A DNA stretch of 64,000 nt from Semisulcospira habei (GCA_036245525.1 BTPG01000001.1:180295950-180359949); one strand, 5' to 3'. Positions 33,740 to 46,110 are shown, numbered from the stretch's first letter. Numbers and translations are program-made. Notes: generated by a model from the letters alone, not told the origin.

Positions 33740-34990
33740 AAAGATTAGGTCAGGTCAGGTCTAACCTTGTTGCAGAAAGTACTTTTGGCGCGAAGCGCCT
33801 TGTGTGTGTGTGTAGGGGGGGGGGGGGGGGTAAACACGAAAACCTTCCATGTTTGTGTACGTACAAGCTTGAAAATTGTGAACATACACATTATTCAAAG
33901 GGTGCCTAAGAGAGCCTCCGGGCATAATTATTATAACTGGATGTCTCATTGAGCACTTAAATGACCGTTTATAGGGTGTCTGTTGTCCCACATTAGTCCA
34001 TAATTTTTGTCATATTCACTTTAAGTATTGGATATTGCTAGCTTGGAGAAAGACTTTTAGGAGTTCGTTAGCCAGCTTTGTAGCGGATTTATACAACTAC
34101 GGGCGTTCGAATAACAATAGAATCAACCAGCAGGATTTGATAGAGATTGTATTGATGCATCTTTGGACGAAGCCAAATTTCAAAACTTGAATCGACGCAG
34201 AAGCAGTTTTAGACTAGTTTTAGTATGAAAAAAAAGTGACATATTGTTTCATACTAGGCACGATTTGTCTAAACTGAAACACAAGGTCTCCTAACATAAG
34301 ACCTTGTGTTTGAGTGTGAATGTGTCATTTAGACCTCTTCAACTTATTTGTAAAAAAAATAATTAATTGGAGAAAAAAATGTCGCAAAGAAGAATTATAG
34401 ACTTTAGACAGTGACGGTGACGTAAAAGCACTAGACCTGTCAATGTTATATATTGTTGCCGAACTGAGCTAGACACGTCATTGTTATGCACGAATAGACC
34501 TCCTGAGCGGCAGCGCGAGAACGCACACTGGATTACGCGACTTTGAGCCAAGACACGAAATGTGGGCATTTCGGCTAACTGTTGCACTTAGCCGATACTG
34601 TTTTGCTGTGAATCACAAGTAATATGCGGAAAAATTAAGCTGAGATTGAAAAAAGAATGGACAATTGCTTCCTGGACATACAGTTGTTACAATACAGTTT
34701 GTTTTTTTGGTTGGTTGGTTTGTTTGTGTGTGCAAATTATGCTGAGGAAAACTATCTCTCAACGTACATTAAAACTGCATATGGCTATAAAGCCGATCAC
34801 GGTGGCTTCGGAAAATAGAGTCGTTCCAACAGCTAGTTTCCCCGCGTGCCGCTCCCGCCTCAACGTTGTTACTTTGTTATTCATGTAAACTCTGCTAATA
34901 ATGGGCGATTTCAAGGAAATCATTTTTTTCTATACTGTTTTCCTGCTCGCACTTTGCCCGCAACCCACTGCACTTTGTCGCCTCTCGCCC
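33740..34990. other. No gene recognised
   Basis: Contains a fragment of the fold-back core at 33770-33800 (TTTTGGCGCGAAGCGCC then TG run and a poly-G of about 17). The rest is AT-rich without repeat partners, except GTTTCCCCGCGTGCCGC at 34840, which recurs at 36220. Confidence 0.45.
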
Positions 34991-34994
34991 TAAA

Positions 34995-35135
34995 GAACGC
35001 GCTAGGTTGGGTGAACTCCGACTTTGGTATTGACACACTTCTCCGAAATAATTGCAAACCCAAAGCCATTAGAAAGGCTTTTCAGTCTGGATTCAGGCCA
35101 AAGCATTCGTGCCACTCTGCTCTCTCTCTCATTTA
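34995..35135 (+). pseudogene. LINE reverse-transcriptase fragment
   Basis: The frame at 34846-35136 ends with KAFQSGFRPKHSCHSALSLI, the finger motif (QSGFRPxHSxxSAL) of CR1/L2-type RTs. It stops soon after. The match is one motif long, so family placement is weak. Confidence 0.45.
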
Positions 35136-35301
35136 ACTGTTACGTTTGTGGTTGTGTCATTCTTTTTTTTTTTTTTTTGCACTCCTTCCAAAACCTTCCA
35201 GCCTAAACTAGGTCGGACTTTGCAACAATGTAGCGAAATATGCAACATTTTAGCTACACAACAAAAATCGATCGCAATTCTCCATGAACACTGGCACTCA
35301 A

Positions 35302-35840
35302 CCTCGCGCTGGGACCATACGGCGTTGAGGCGCGTCCCCTGGGTGGTGGATAGGGGGTCCCTCGTGAGAGGGGTGCACCGAATGAAATAAGGTGCCGTGA
35401 ACCAACATGGTCTAAGGGAAGGTGACCCCGACAGAAAACCCCTGGTCCTCCTAGTAAGGGGGTTGGGCGTGGGGGTAGCTTCCCCACCCTGCAAAAAAGG
35501 AAATAGCTACAAAAACGCCGACGAAAAGACTAACAGTAATTCCTTTCCTGGAGGAGGAAGGTTCTTCTACTAGAAGACTTATGACGTCCTGTGGTGAAAG
35601 CCGGAAGTCTTCGGAAGCCAGCTTCCAGTATCACTAGGCAGGCATTGTCATGGAACCCTCAGGGAAAGAGGAAAAGAGGTAGGCCGAGAAACTCCTGGCG
35701 TCGAGACCTCCAAGCAGACATCAAGAGACTGGGAACCACCTGGAGTAGAATCGAAGGAGAAGCACAGGACAGGAGTTGCTGGAGGTCTCTCGTCGACGGC
35801 CTATACCCGGGTAGGGGTGACAGGCGTAAGTAAGTAAGTA
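35302..35840 (+). mobile_element. Internally deleted RTE derivative (539 bp) with 12-bp TSD
   Basis: ACTGGCACTCAA at 35290-35301 is repeated at 35841-35852. The first about 310 bases match the leader of the RTE copy E (read 45440 down to 45250 on the minus strand: GGGTTGGGCGTG, CTACAAAAACGCC, GGTGGTGAAAGCC). From 35615 on, the text is the 3' end of RTE copy B (CCAGCTTCCAGTATCACTAG through GGGTAGGGGTGACAGGCG) and the (TAAG)n tail. The two parts join at a shared AAGCCA. All of endonuclease and most of RT are gone; only about 70 residues of the C-terminus (GRPRNSWRRDLQ) remain in frame. Confidence 0.85.
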
Positions 35841-35936
35841 ACTGGCACTCAAACATCAGGTTTGCTGGAGTGCCGCGCCGTGCACCAGGTGACGGATCCA
35901 TCGTAGATTGCCGCAACTAGCAGCATCAGGAGCAGA

Positions 35937-36358
35937 ATGACTGGTCTCAGCAACACCATCGTAACCAGTCGGGCAGTGGCAGAGGGCCAAAGTTTACGCA
36001 CGTCCACTACTTCCAACCCAGCCTTTCCCAACACCACTCCCAGACAAAATACCCCTCTACCAGCCACCCTCTATCCCCTAGTTCCCAGGCCAGCCACTTC
36101 CCTGCAAACCACGCCAGATCCGGCCACTCCATGTCCAACCGTTCGCAATCTGGCCATCCCTCTGCGTATTGTCCTCAGCCAGGTCACACCAAGCCATTTA
36201 CAGTGACGGAAGAAGAGTTTCCCCGCGTGCCGCCCCCGCCTCAGGACAACTCGAGAATCAACAGCGCTCTCCAGGCTCTGACCGCGCCTAAAACCGCTAG
36301 TACCCGGGCCAGGGGGTGGAAGACCCCTGCAGCCCTTGGGTCAACGACTCGCCGGTAA
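35937..36358 (+). pseudogene. Pro/Thr-rich frame, possible LINE ORF1 remnant
   Basis: Two overlapping frames (35937-36206 and 36131-36358) encode Pro/Thr/Ser-rich text (NTTPRQNTPLPATLYPL, FTVTEEEFPRVPPPPQ, INSALQALTAP). Composition and place upstream of LINE fragments hint at an ORF1 (gag-like) piece, without a recognised domain. The stretch 36360-37320 holds nothing else recognisable. Confidence 0.3.
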
Positions 36359-37364
36359 TGCGCAGCTGCTTCAGCCATTTATCCAGGGATATTTCAGTCA
36401 ACAAACTTTTTTTTTTAGTTTAAAAAACAACAAAAACAACAAGGACCGGTGGTGTTTCGTAGTGCCATTAATTCTAGTGATTGACAGTACATTTCTGATT
36501 CTATTCCTATGATATAACGTGTGTATTTGAAATCGCTATTACTTTACTTGTAGGCATTCGTTCGTGACTGTGCCTGTGGACTTTTTTTTTTTATACATGT
36601 GTATTTCTGAATGTTCAGAAACTCTTGTTAGCTTGTGAAGAGTGCGCAGTAATCAAAACTTTTGGTGATCCATATTTTTGCGATGACCACTGCAAGAACA
36701 ATTACGATCATCATTTTCTGTGTCGTTCGTTCGTTCGTCGTGATTAAAGTCTCTCCGAGACAAGAATATCATTGATCCTTTCGTTTACTACTGTGTCGGA
36801 GTACTCTGTGTGTTTTATACACGGTCAGTCGGTGCTTTTTCCAATACCAGATTGAACCAAGACGATTCAATCAAGCTTCGATTTACCAGCGATAACTGTG
36901 TCTCCACTGTACTTCGCTGAGCAGTATCGAGTTGAAAGCGGATTACCACACCCCGGCCAGTATTGTGCTCGTGTGCGGCTGAACTTGATTTTCGAGCAGT
37001 TGGATTATGTTCCCTGCCGACGAGTCTGCTAAATCATTTCATTATGTCTTATCTATTTACCAGCTTTATACACATAGGTATTTGTGCTGTTAAATTTAAT
37101 AATCACAGCGTATACTTCCTTCTTTTGACATTTTTGTTGTTGTTGTTTATTCTGTACAAATTTGTCTTACTCCTTAATAGACATAAATTTGAAAGTTATG
37201 CGAATAGGGCATCTCAATGTTTTTCATTTGTACAATAAACAAACCGATATATCTGTCTACATTAGCAATCCCTCACCATTTCATTTATTTGGGCTAGTGA
37301 AACGCGCCTGAGCTCGTGTGTGAGCGGTGAAGCCATTAGTATTCCTATTTCTTCCGTAACTAAG

Positions 37365-37500
37365 CCCTCGTCCCCAGGTCAAATAGGCATCGCTGTCTAC
37401 ATTCACAACTCTATTCATCATTTAGTCCGTAGACGCTTGGACTTGGAAACAGCAACCGAGGGTGAGGGTGAAAAGATCTGCATGAACCTATTCTCAGTAC
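37365..37500 (+). pseudogene. LINE endonuclease fragment
   Basis: PGQIGIAVYIHNSIHHLVRR followed by LDLE has the style of the GGVAIYVRNSI...RRxDLE block of AP-type endonucleases in CR1/L2 LINEs. It is isolated; 37560-38600 shows no further likeness except poly-C at about 38515-38530 and 38550-38563. Confidence 0.4.
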
Positions 37501-38599
37501 TTCAGCGATACCAAAATAGCCACGGAGTCCACAACCAGTCCGCGGGCCGGATTTAGCGTTTGATGGACATATTGAAGTGAAGTTCTGTGTACTGACCTGG
37601 CGATTATCAGATCAATTCACAGCTGAAGTTGGATCCCTTGTCTAAATACAGACAATACCATTATAAATATCCCCCAACTGGCCAAAGTGTTTGCTCATGC
37701 CACCCCAAGACGGAGCGCGCAAAAGATTCTCGGGCCCTCGAGGGGCGCAGCCTATTGTGGCTGACGTCGACCAGAGAACCTTTTTTTTTCCAGTGTGACG
37801 TTGCTTGTCTTATTACCCACTCTTCGGCGTGTCTATCATTATCATGTAAGTTTTATAGAACAATGATGGTGGGGTAACAGCCTCGGTGAGAGCCCATAGC
37901 CTCAACCCTCTGGCTAGAACGACTTGAAGGATTTGAATGGGAATAAATGTTAGCAGTGAGCCGGCATACTAATCCTTTTTTTATTGGCACAACACCTTAT
38001 TTAGCGGTGCTGGTTGTTAGTCAAACTGTTTTCTCCAAAATGTGTTTTTTCGCAAGACATGGGCACCTAGGGTAGCTCAGGTTTTACAGTAAGTCTACGG
38101 ACTCTCGCCCGAAAAGTCGCGAGTTTAAATTAAGGTGGAATAAAACTTTTATTATATTCTTACGGTTCCACGTCCTTGAAATCACCTTCATGGCTTCAAA
38201 GACGTGAGCCCGAAACTATTTGATTAATGCAATATATGAAATATCACATAACTTCCATACATTTTCTCAGTCGCTCCAGGTTCATTCGCACAGTTGCACA
38301 CGCATCCATCCATCACGCATACGCTCCCGTCAAATACTAATTTAATTTAACGAATAAACAAAATTACACCCGTCAAGAAAAACCAATGGACGTTCGAGAG
38401 TTGTGGGAAGGAAGTAAACCCCGTTGTGCTGCAGTTTCTGGGTGTAAAAAAAACATCAGTGAGTGAAAAACTGATGTGCACATATTCAGCCTATAAACCC
38501 CTCCAAAATTTAGCCCCCCCCCCCCCCCACACACACACACACCTCCTGCCCCCCCCCCCCCCAGCATGGCTTTGATCATACTGCACAGTGATCCGAGAT

Positions 38600-40778
38600 C
38601 AACAGCTTGCTTTGTGGTGATGGTCACTGTTTCTGGCCGTGTCTAACTCGTCCACCTGGTCCTGTCTTCCTACACATAGCGCCATTGTATTTCCCTGCAC
38701 CCGACTTACCAGTAATTGCCTGTAACTCCCACCCACCCTCTCCCCCTCTCCCTAATCATCGCTATGTGACATCCGTGTCGGTCATACAGTCTGCCAGGAG
38801 ACAGTTCTACCAGGACAGCATCGACTCCAGCTCGTCGTCCAAGCAACTCTTCTCAGTCTTCAGTGAGCTGCAGGGCGAGCCCCGTAACACGCCCCTTCCG
38901 ACGGTTGGCTTGCCTTGTCCTTCCTCAACGTTTCTTTGACTTTTTCTCAGATAAGATTAAGCACATCCGCTCTGAACTAGACTCGTGTTTATGTGATCCC
39001 CCTACTTTTGGTGTGTATAATGACCCTTCACTGTCTCGTTTCGAGCCAGTGACTGAGCAGGAGATCCACGAAATTATTATAAAGTCACCAACAAAGAGCT
39101 GTGTGCTTGATCCCTTGCCCACGTCCCTCATAAAACAGTGCGTCGATTATCTCATCCCACTGATTACCACCATAGTTAATGCCTCTCTCTCTACAGGTGC
39201 TGTGCCTACTCAGTTTAAACATGCTGTTGTGACACCACTCTTGAAAAAGCCTGGACTGGGCCCAAACAACTTAAAGAATTTTAGACCTGTTTATAACGTT
39301 CCATTTTTTAAAAAGATTTTGGAGAAGGTTGTTTTGAAACAGCTACAAAGCCATTTGTCTGGAAACGGTCGGCATACAGAAAGGATCACAGTACGGAGAC
39401 TGCTGTGCTGAGCGTCCTGAATGGTCTGCTAGTGAAGGCAGACAAGAGTCTTGTCTCTCTCATTGCTCTGCTGGACCTCAGTGCAGCATTCGACACGCTC
39501 GATCATTCTGTTTTGCTGAAGAGGTTAGAGGTGACCTTTGGCATCCGTGGTACTGCCCTGGCCTGGTTCACTTCATACGTTAAGGATCGTTCTCAGGCTG
39601 TTATTGTTAATAGCCAGCTATCTGCTTCTATTCTTTTGTTGTGTGGAGTCCCTCAGGGCTCCGTATTAGGGCCTGTTTTGTTTACTCTATATTCACAACC
39701 TCTGTCTGATGTAATTGCCGCCCATGAGTGTGATTTTCACAAGTAAGCTGACGATACTAAATTGTCAAGAAGTAGCGCGCCTAGTCATTTCAGCTCTGCT
39801 AAGATGAGCGTACAGTGTTGTATAGATGAGGTCCTGTCCTGGATGACAAGCAACAAACTTAAGCTTAACACCGACAAAACCGAAGTCATGCCTGTTGGCT
39901 CTCAGTCTCGCCTTAGTCTGATCAACGGCGAGTTCGCAAACATTGGTGTTCCCTTCCAGAACTGTGTCAAATATCTGGGTGTGAAGATTGATTCGACGCT
40001 CTCCATATCAGTATCGTCTGCCGAGCTGGTTTCCTTGAGCTGCGCAGAATTTCTTCCCTCAGACCGTATCTCACAGAAAGTGCGGCGTAAAGACTTGTAA
40101 ATGCATTCATTACGTCCAGGCTCGATTATTGCAATTCTGTACTGGCAGGTTTACGGCAGATCAGATTTCACGCTTGCAGATGATTCAAAACAATGCGGCG
40201 CGTCTCATCTTGAAGAGACGAAAGAGAGACCACGTTACACCTCTACTGAAGCAGCTGCACTGGTTGCCCGTAAAATTCCGCTGCCAGTACAAAATTGCAA
40301 TTTTCTCCTATCGGCATTTTAACGGATCTCTCCCGCCGTACCTTTCTGCCAAGCTGTCTGTTTATCAGCCATCACGCACCCTCCGTTACTCTAGTGTAAA
40401 ACTTTTAAAAATCCCAAAGCTTAACATGAAAACTGTCGGGGAGCGTTCTTTCACCTTTTTAGCCCCAAGTGTGTGGAACTCCCTGCCAACTGAAATGCGG
40501 AATCTGCCCACATTGTCACAGTTCAAAGCTCACTTAAAGACTTTTCTTTTCTGTCGGGCATTTAACACTTAGCTCATCTTTAGCTAACTGTTGACTGCCT
40601 TTTATTCTGATCCTAGAGGATGTGAATGTATAGTGTTGGGAAGAGATGGGGTGGTTTAAAGTAGTGTATAATCGTGCGTGTGTCTGAGAGAGGGTGTGCT
40701 GTTGTGCATGCGCAGCGAGTCCAGTGTTTTCCTGGAGAACAGCGCTATACAAGAACTATGTATTATTATTATTATTTA
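38600..40778 (+). mobile_element. L2/CR1-type LINE, decayed
   Basis: Reverse transcriptase frames run from about 38610 to 40572 and are followed by a short 3' end GCGCTATACAAGAAC then (ATT)n at 40757-40775, the terminal style of L2 elements. Left boundary unclear: endonuclease and ORF1 pieces upstream (37365, 35937) may belong to it or to other insertions. Confidence 0.75.
38720..40572 (+). pseudogene. L2-type LINE reverse transcriptase, frameshifted
   Basis: Pieces in order: VTSVSVIQSARRQFYQ; DPLPTSLIKQCVDYLIPLIT; FKHAVVTPLLKKPGL; NFRPVYNVPFFKKILEKVV; LLDLSAAFDTLDHSVLLKRL (39468-39530); SILLLCGVPQGSVLGPVLF (39627-39683); then a TAA directly before ADDTKLS, so the catalytic box is cut by a stop at 39745. 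Then KYLGVKIDSTLS, and the C-terminal QNNAARLILKRRKRDHVTPL, LHWLPVKFRCQYKI and FLAPSVWNSLPTEMR. At least four frame changes. GVPQGS plus the LHWLPV and SVWNSLP tail blocks place it in the CR1/L2 group. Confidence 0.85.
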
Positions 40779-40799
40779 TTATGATGTAGATGGTTAGTA

Positions 40800-42300
40800 G
40801 AACAAATGCGGTCGATGTTTGTTCCCAAGTAGCATAGATGCTCACAAGCCCGTGCAACTTAACAAGGGCGTAATATATGCAATGCGGCCTATGCTTTTTC
40901 AGATGAAAGGACATGGCTAAAGGACAGTGTGTGAAAGGGGGGTTGGGGGGTGGGGGGTGGGGGGGGGGTGGGAGAGCGAGCGGTACATGATCCATGCTGG
41001 GCATTCCAATAGCCGCCTCTTGCCACCCCGAGAGCCACACGTGTGGTGTTGTGGGTCGAATAAGCTTGGTATGGGAATGACCACCGCTCCACGAGCGTCC
41101 CAGGTATCGTGCACGTCACAACAGGTATGTGTGGCCTCTAATTAGCGAAATGTTCATGACGTCCGCTACAATACCCATCACGCCAACAGCAGGTGATACA
41201 CGACATCAAAGCCGGGTCGGGCATGGGTGGGCGGAGAGAGATGAGAGCACGGACACATACTTCACATACCTGGCGGCTCGGCCCGGGATGAGGGGAGGTT
41301 GGCAAGGCGCTGTGCGGTGGTTGGTGACAAATTAATAATACCGGTTGTCTTCATTCCGACTCATCGCACTTTTTCTCATTGGCCCAGCTGTATTCGCCGT
41401 TTTCCCCTGGTCGCCCGTTCTCGATTGTCACCTGTTATAAAGGCAGTGAGTAAGAAGAGCCGGGGGCGGATCTAGGGTGGAGTGGGGGGGGGGTTACAAG
41501 GGTTGCCCCTCCCCCCTCCCCGGGCAAAAATACATTTAAAATGCTACATCAAAGTCTCTTATTTTAGCTTGCCGCCACCCTACTCTATGGTGGAAGTTTC
41601 AAGATTCAAAGGATGTATCAACCCCATTAAATGAGAAATTGCACCGTCCTGTCTCAGTAGGAACATAATAAATCAAATAAACATATAAATAGCATATATC
41701 CTCACATGAAAACAACGCATCACACATATTATCACAGCCTGTACATATCACATATTATCACTTCATATAGATACATATCACAAACATACTTTCATTGCCT
41801 CAGTAAGACTTAGCAAAAGGTATTAATACTCGTTCAGTCATATTAAAACATTTGTCACACAAATATCAAGTACAAACACACATACATACACGCGCGCAAT
41901 TTAGTGATTACATTTTGAGGTACTCTCCTGCGAAACAACAATATTTGTCATTAGAATGGAGACATTTTAGTGGTGTTTTTCGAGCGCTATTTGTTCGCTG
42001 TGGGGGAACCAGTCCTCGTTCACGGCCCGGATAAGGTGCAAGACATTTTTGGTGCATAACATTGAAAATTTCAATCATAAGTTTATTCCAGTGATCAAAT
42101 TAAAATAAGGAGGAAGTAAACATGTATACATATTTACGATAAAATAATTTAAAAAGTAATATTTTTAATACACTCGCGTCGTTAGTGTCAAAATGGCGAT
42201 AAGCGAGATGCCTTCGAAAGGAGATCAGACGCGCACGGTTGATGCAGGTTTACTTTGCTCCTGAAGTGAGAAAGATTATTTTGGATTTGAACTTTGAAGC
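40800..42300. other. No gene recognised
   Basis: G-rich runs at 40935-40972 and 41483-41520 (the latter a G-tract then C-tract pair that could fold), then AT-rich DNA with no frame of note. Confidence 0.5.
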
Positions 42301-42318
42301 ACATCATATATATGTGTA

Positions 42319-45300
42319 CTTACTTACTTACGCCCATCACCCCCCCCTGGGGCATAGGCCGCCGACAAGGTCCCTCCAGCCGTCTCTGTCCTGGGCGAGT
42401 CTCTACAGCTGTCCCCAGGTGTGGCCCATCTTCTTGGCATCTGTCTCCAGGTCACGTCGCCAGGTGTTTCGTGGCCGACCTCTCTTCCTTTTTCCCTGTG
42501 GGTTCCATCTTAGGGCTTGCTTTGTGGTGTTGGTTGCTGGCTTGCGTAGTGTATGACCTATACATCTCCAGCGGCGTTGTTGAAGCTCCACTTCTGCAGG
42601 CTTCTGCTTTGTCCGCTGCCACAATTCCTCATTGCTGATTTTGTCCGGCCAGCGTATCCCGAGGAGCCTTCTCAGACTGTTGTTGATGAACGTCTGTATT
42701 TTCTTGGTGGTCAACACTGTGGTCCTCCAGGTCTCTGCTCCATAGAGGAGTACTGGTTTCACATTGGTGTTGAACAGTCGGATCTTAGTGTTGACTGACA
42801 GATCTCTTGAAGTCCAGACGTTCTTTAGCTGGAGAAATGCTGCCCTTGCCTTGCCTATCCTGGTCTTCACGTCAGCATCCGTCCCCCCCTTCTTGTCGAC
42901 TATGCTGCCGAGGTAGGTGAAGCTCTTCTAGCGCCAGTGTGATGGGCGTTCCACTGGCAACGTTGACTTTCAGCACCTTGCTCTTTCCACGGTGGATGTT
43001 CAGGCCTAGCCTTGCGGAGTTCACTGCCACTGCGTTTGTCTTTTCTTGCATCTGTTGTTGGGTGTGCGAGAGCAGGGCTAGGTCATCTGCAAAGTCCAGG
43101 TCGTCCAGTTGGGTCCAAAGTGCCCATTGGATGCCATTTCGCTTCTGTGCTGTGGATGTCGTCATGACCCAGTCGATGGCCAGAAGGAACAGGAACGGTG
43201 ACAGCAAACACCCCTGTCTCACCCCTGTCCGGACGGAAGGCGTGGGTGAGCTGGTTTCCACAGATCACTCTGCAGGTCAGTCCCTCGTAGGAGTTCCTGA
43301 TGATGTTGGTGAGCTTTTCAGGTACTCCATAGTGTCTCAGCAACTTCCACAAGGTGGCTCTGTTGACGCTGTCGAAGGCCTTCTCGTAATCAAGGAAGTT
43401 GATGTAGAGGGACGAGTTCCACTCTAGCGACTGTTCCAGGATGATTCGCAGCGTGGCGATCTGGTCAGTGCATGATCGGTCCTTGCGAAAGCCCGCCTGT
43501 TGATCTCGAAGTTGGGGGTCCACTGTGTCCTTCATCCTGTTGAGTAGGATCCTGCTGAAGACCTTGCCTGGGACAGACAGTAGGGTGATTCCTCTATAGT
43601 TGGCACAGTTGCTGAGGTCTCCATTTTTTGGCAGCTTGACCAGGTAACCCTCCTTCCACTCTGCTGGCACATGTTCTCTCTGCCAGATTTTCCTGAAGAG
43701 GGGGTGGAGCATCTCGATTGTGGTTTCAGTATCCGCCTTTAGCGCTTCTGCCGGTATACTGTCGGGTCCGGCTGCCTTGCCCGACTTGAGCTGTTTGATG
43801 GCTTTCCGGATCTCCTCCTTGGTGGGCTCGCTACAGTCTATCGGCAAGTCTCTCTCGGCTACCTGAATGTCTGGTGGGTCTTGTGGAGCTGGTCTATTTA
43901 AGAGCTCCTCAAAGTGCTCCTTCCATCTGTTCTTCTGTCCCTCCTCTCCTTGGATGGCTCTTCCCTGTTTATCCTTTACTGGCCTCTCTGGCTTGGCAAA
44001 CTTCCCTTTTTGTGGTGTTGTAGAGCTCTCTCATGTTTCCATGTCGGGCTGCCTCCTCTGCTTCTTGTGCCAGTGACTCTACAAAATTTCTCTTGTATGC
44101 CTTGATGCTATTCTTTACTATTTTGTTGGCTATTGTGTATGCCTCCTGAGCGCGGGGCCTTCTCTGTTCTTGTGCGGCTGTTGTTTACTTCTGCTTTCTT
44201 CTTCTTTCTATCTACTACTTTCTCGAGTGTCATTGGTGTTATCCACTCTTTGTGAGTGTGCTTCCTGTAGCCCAACACCTCCTTGCATGCTGCAGTTACT
44301 GCGTCTCTCACCCCTCTCCACTGCTCGTCAATGGTTCCTTCGTCCAGAACTCTTGGAGAACCTGGAACCTGTTGGAGAGGGCGAGTCTGTACTCCTTATG
44401 CTTGTGTATATCTCCACTAACAACTTACAGCAGCGTAGTGTTGAACCTCTGGCGCTGACAGGTCTCGCCGGTCCAGTTCCTCTTCAGCTTCAATTTCATT
44501 CTGGCAACAACCAGGTGGTGGTCTGAAGCAACGTCGGCTCCTCTCTTCGCTCGGACGTCCTGGAGAGATCTTCGGAACCTTCTCGAGATGCACACGTGGT
44601 CGATCTGATTCTCGGTTAAATGGTCCGGTGATACCCATGTCGCCTTGTGGATGCGCTTGTGCGGGAAGACTGTGCCGCCTATGACAAGGTTGCTTATGGC
44701 GCATAGGTCTGCAAATCTCTTTCCGTTATCGTTCATTACTCCCAAACCCTGCTGCCCCATAACCTCCTCGAAGCCCCTGTTATCGCTGCCGACCTTGGCG
44801 TTGAAATCGCCCATGATGATGTTGAAATCTCTTCTAGAGAGGGTTCCAACGATGGTCTGCAGTCTGTTATAAAACTTTGGTCTCGTCATCGCTGTCGTTG
44901 GTTGGGGTGATGTTCATGCTAATCCTCTTCTGCTGTGTTCTGAACGAGGCTGTGATGATGCGTGGGCCATGGGCTTCCCACCCGATGAGAGCACTCTGCG
45001 CAGCTTTGGAGAGCATGAGAGCCACTCCCTCTGAGTGTGGTGCATTGTCCTCCTCATGGCCGGAAAACAGCAGCCTCTCTCCTGTGGTCAGTCTCTTCTG
45101 TCCGCTGCCCGTCATCTGGCCTCACTGATGCCAAGGACGTCGAGACGGTAGTTCCTCATCTCCACTGCCACCTGAGCTGTTTTCCCTGCTTTGTACATGG
45201 TCTTCACATTCCATGTTCCGATGTTGATGGTTGCCCTGGTCGAAAGGATGGTAGTCTGCTGAGTGGCTTCCTTTCGGCTTTCACCACCCCGCGTCATAAA

Positions 45301-45460
45301 TCCTCCAGCTGAAGGTCCATCCTCTCCCAGGGCCGAGTCAGTTGTTGGTTTTCTTGTTGGCGTTTCTGTAGCAATGTGTGTTTTTATGGGGTGGGGCAGC
45401 TAACCGCACGCCCAACCCTCCTCCTTTCACATCCGGGCTTGGGACCGGCCATGGCGGAGT
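42319..45460 (-). mobile_element. Near-complete RTE-type LINE, copy E, with 12-bp TSD
   Basis: TATATATGTGTA at 42307-42318 and 45461-45472 bounds a 3142-bp insertion. The 3' end at low coordinates is a (TAAG)n tail followed inwards by GGCGGCCTATGCCCC, the sister of the copy B terminus. The 5' end reaches a non-coding leader (45310-45460). It is a sister subfamily of copies B and C: same motif text with many substitutions. Confidence 0.95.
42403..45297 (-). pseudogene. RTE endonuclease-reverse transcriptase of copy E
   Basis: Endonuclease starts TINIGTWNVKTMYKAGKTAQ (about 45230), runs through a frame change to LLFSGHEEDNAPHSEGVALML, and IIMGDFNAKVGSDN (44819-44780), VSPDHLTENQIDHVCIS and ASDHHLV. 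RT: GKAAGPDSIPAEALKAD, NYRGITLLSVPGK, QQAGFRKDRSC, NFLDYEKAFDSVN, VRQGCLLSPFLFLLAIDW, catalytic LDFADDLALL (43106-43077), then RIGKARAAFLQL, LYGAETWRTT and GRPRNTWRRDLE. There are about seven frame breaks (for example near 45115, 44870, 44320, 43250, 42870). No intact protein could be made. Confidence 0.9.
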
Positions 45461-45500
45461 TATATATGTGTAGGCCTGCTCTTTTTTGTTAGTGGAGATA

Positions 45501-45639
45501 TACACAAACTTGACCAAGGGGAATCACTCAGCGCTGGACAGACAAAAAGTTAGACCCCCCTGCCCCCGCCTATCAGGCGGGGGCAAGGGATCTAACTGTT
45601 TGTCTGTCCAGCGCTGAGTGATTTCCCTTGGTTTGTGTA
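45501..45639. mobile_element. Long-hairpin MITE
   Basis: Arms of about 65 bases (45501-45570 and 45575-45639) are near-perfect reverse complements, centred on CCCGCCTATCAGGCGGG. The conserved arm core AATCACTCAGCGCTGGACAG is exact on both sides. The outermost bases are TACACAAAC and GTTTGTGTA, so a TA target duplication is possible (Tc1/mariner style). No coding sequence. Confidence 0.8.
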
Positions 45640-45726
45640 CAATTCTAACAGCGCTAGCCTCACCTATCTGGTTTGTGAGTATTAGTGAAGCTACCACCAA
45701 ACTACTGAAGCTACCACCAAACTGGT

Positions 45727-46110
45727 AGTCTCTTTAGTCTTGTCCGGCATTGATTACTCTAATGCCCTCTTAGCTAGCCTCCCTCAATTTCTCATTCAGA
45801 AATTGCAGCGAGTTCAGAATTGTGCTGCACGTCTCATCGTCCGCGCCTCACAGCATCAGCCCATCACTTCTATTCTGAGACAACTTCATTGGCTGCCAGT
45901 CAAACAACGTCTCGTAAAATCGCCTGTCTGTGCTACAAAGCTATTAACTACTCTACCCTGCCTATCTCGCTGATCTTCTTCAACTATACACTCCCTCCCG
46001 CTCCCTCCGTTCAAGTAGTGACACGCGCCTACTCAGAGTCCCGCTCTTCAAATACAAAACCAGAGGTGACCGTTGTAGGACCATTTCCATCTAAATTACC
46101 ATGTTCAGCT
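45727..46110 (+). pseudogene. C-terminal fragment of an L2/CR1 reverse transcriptase
   Basis: SGIDYSNALLASLPQFLIQK, LQRVQNCAARLIVRASQHQP and LRQLHWLPVKQRL are the standard tail of CR1/L2 RTs. A frameshift follows at about 45915. Not part of the LINE at 38600. A G-run follows at 46130-46160. Confidence 0.75.
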
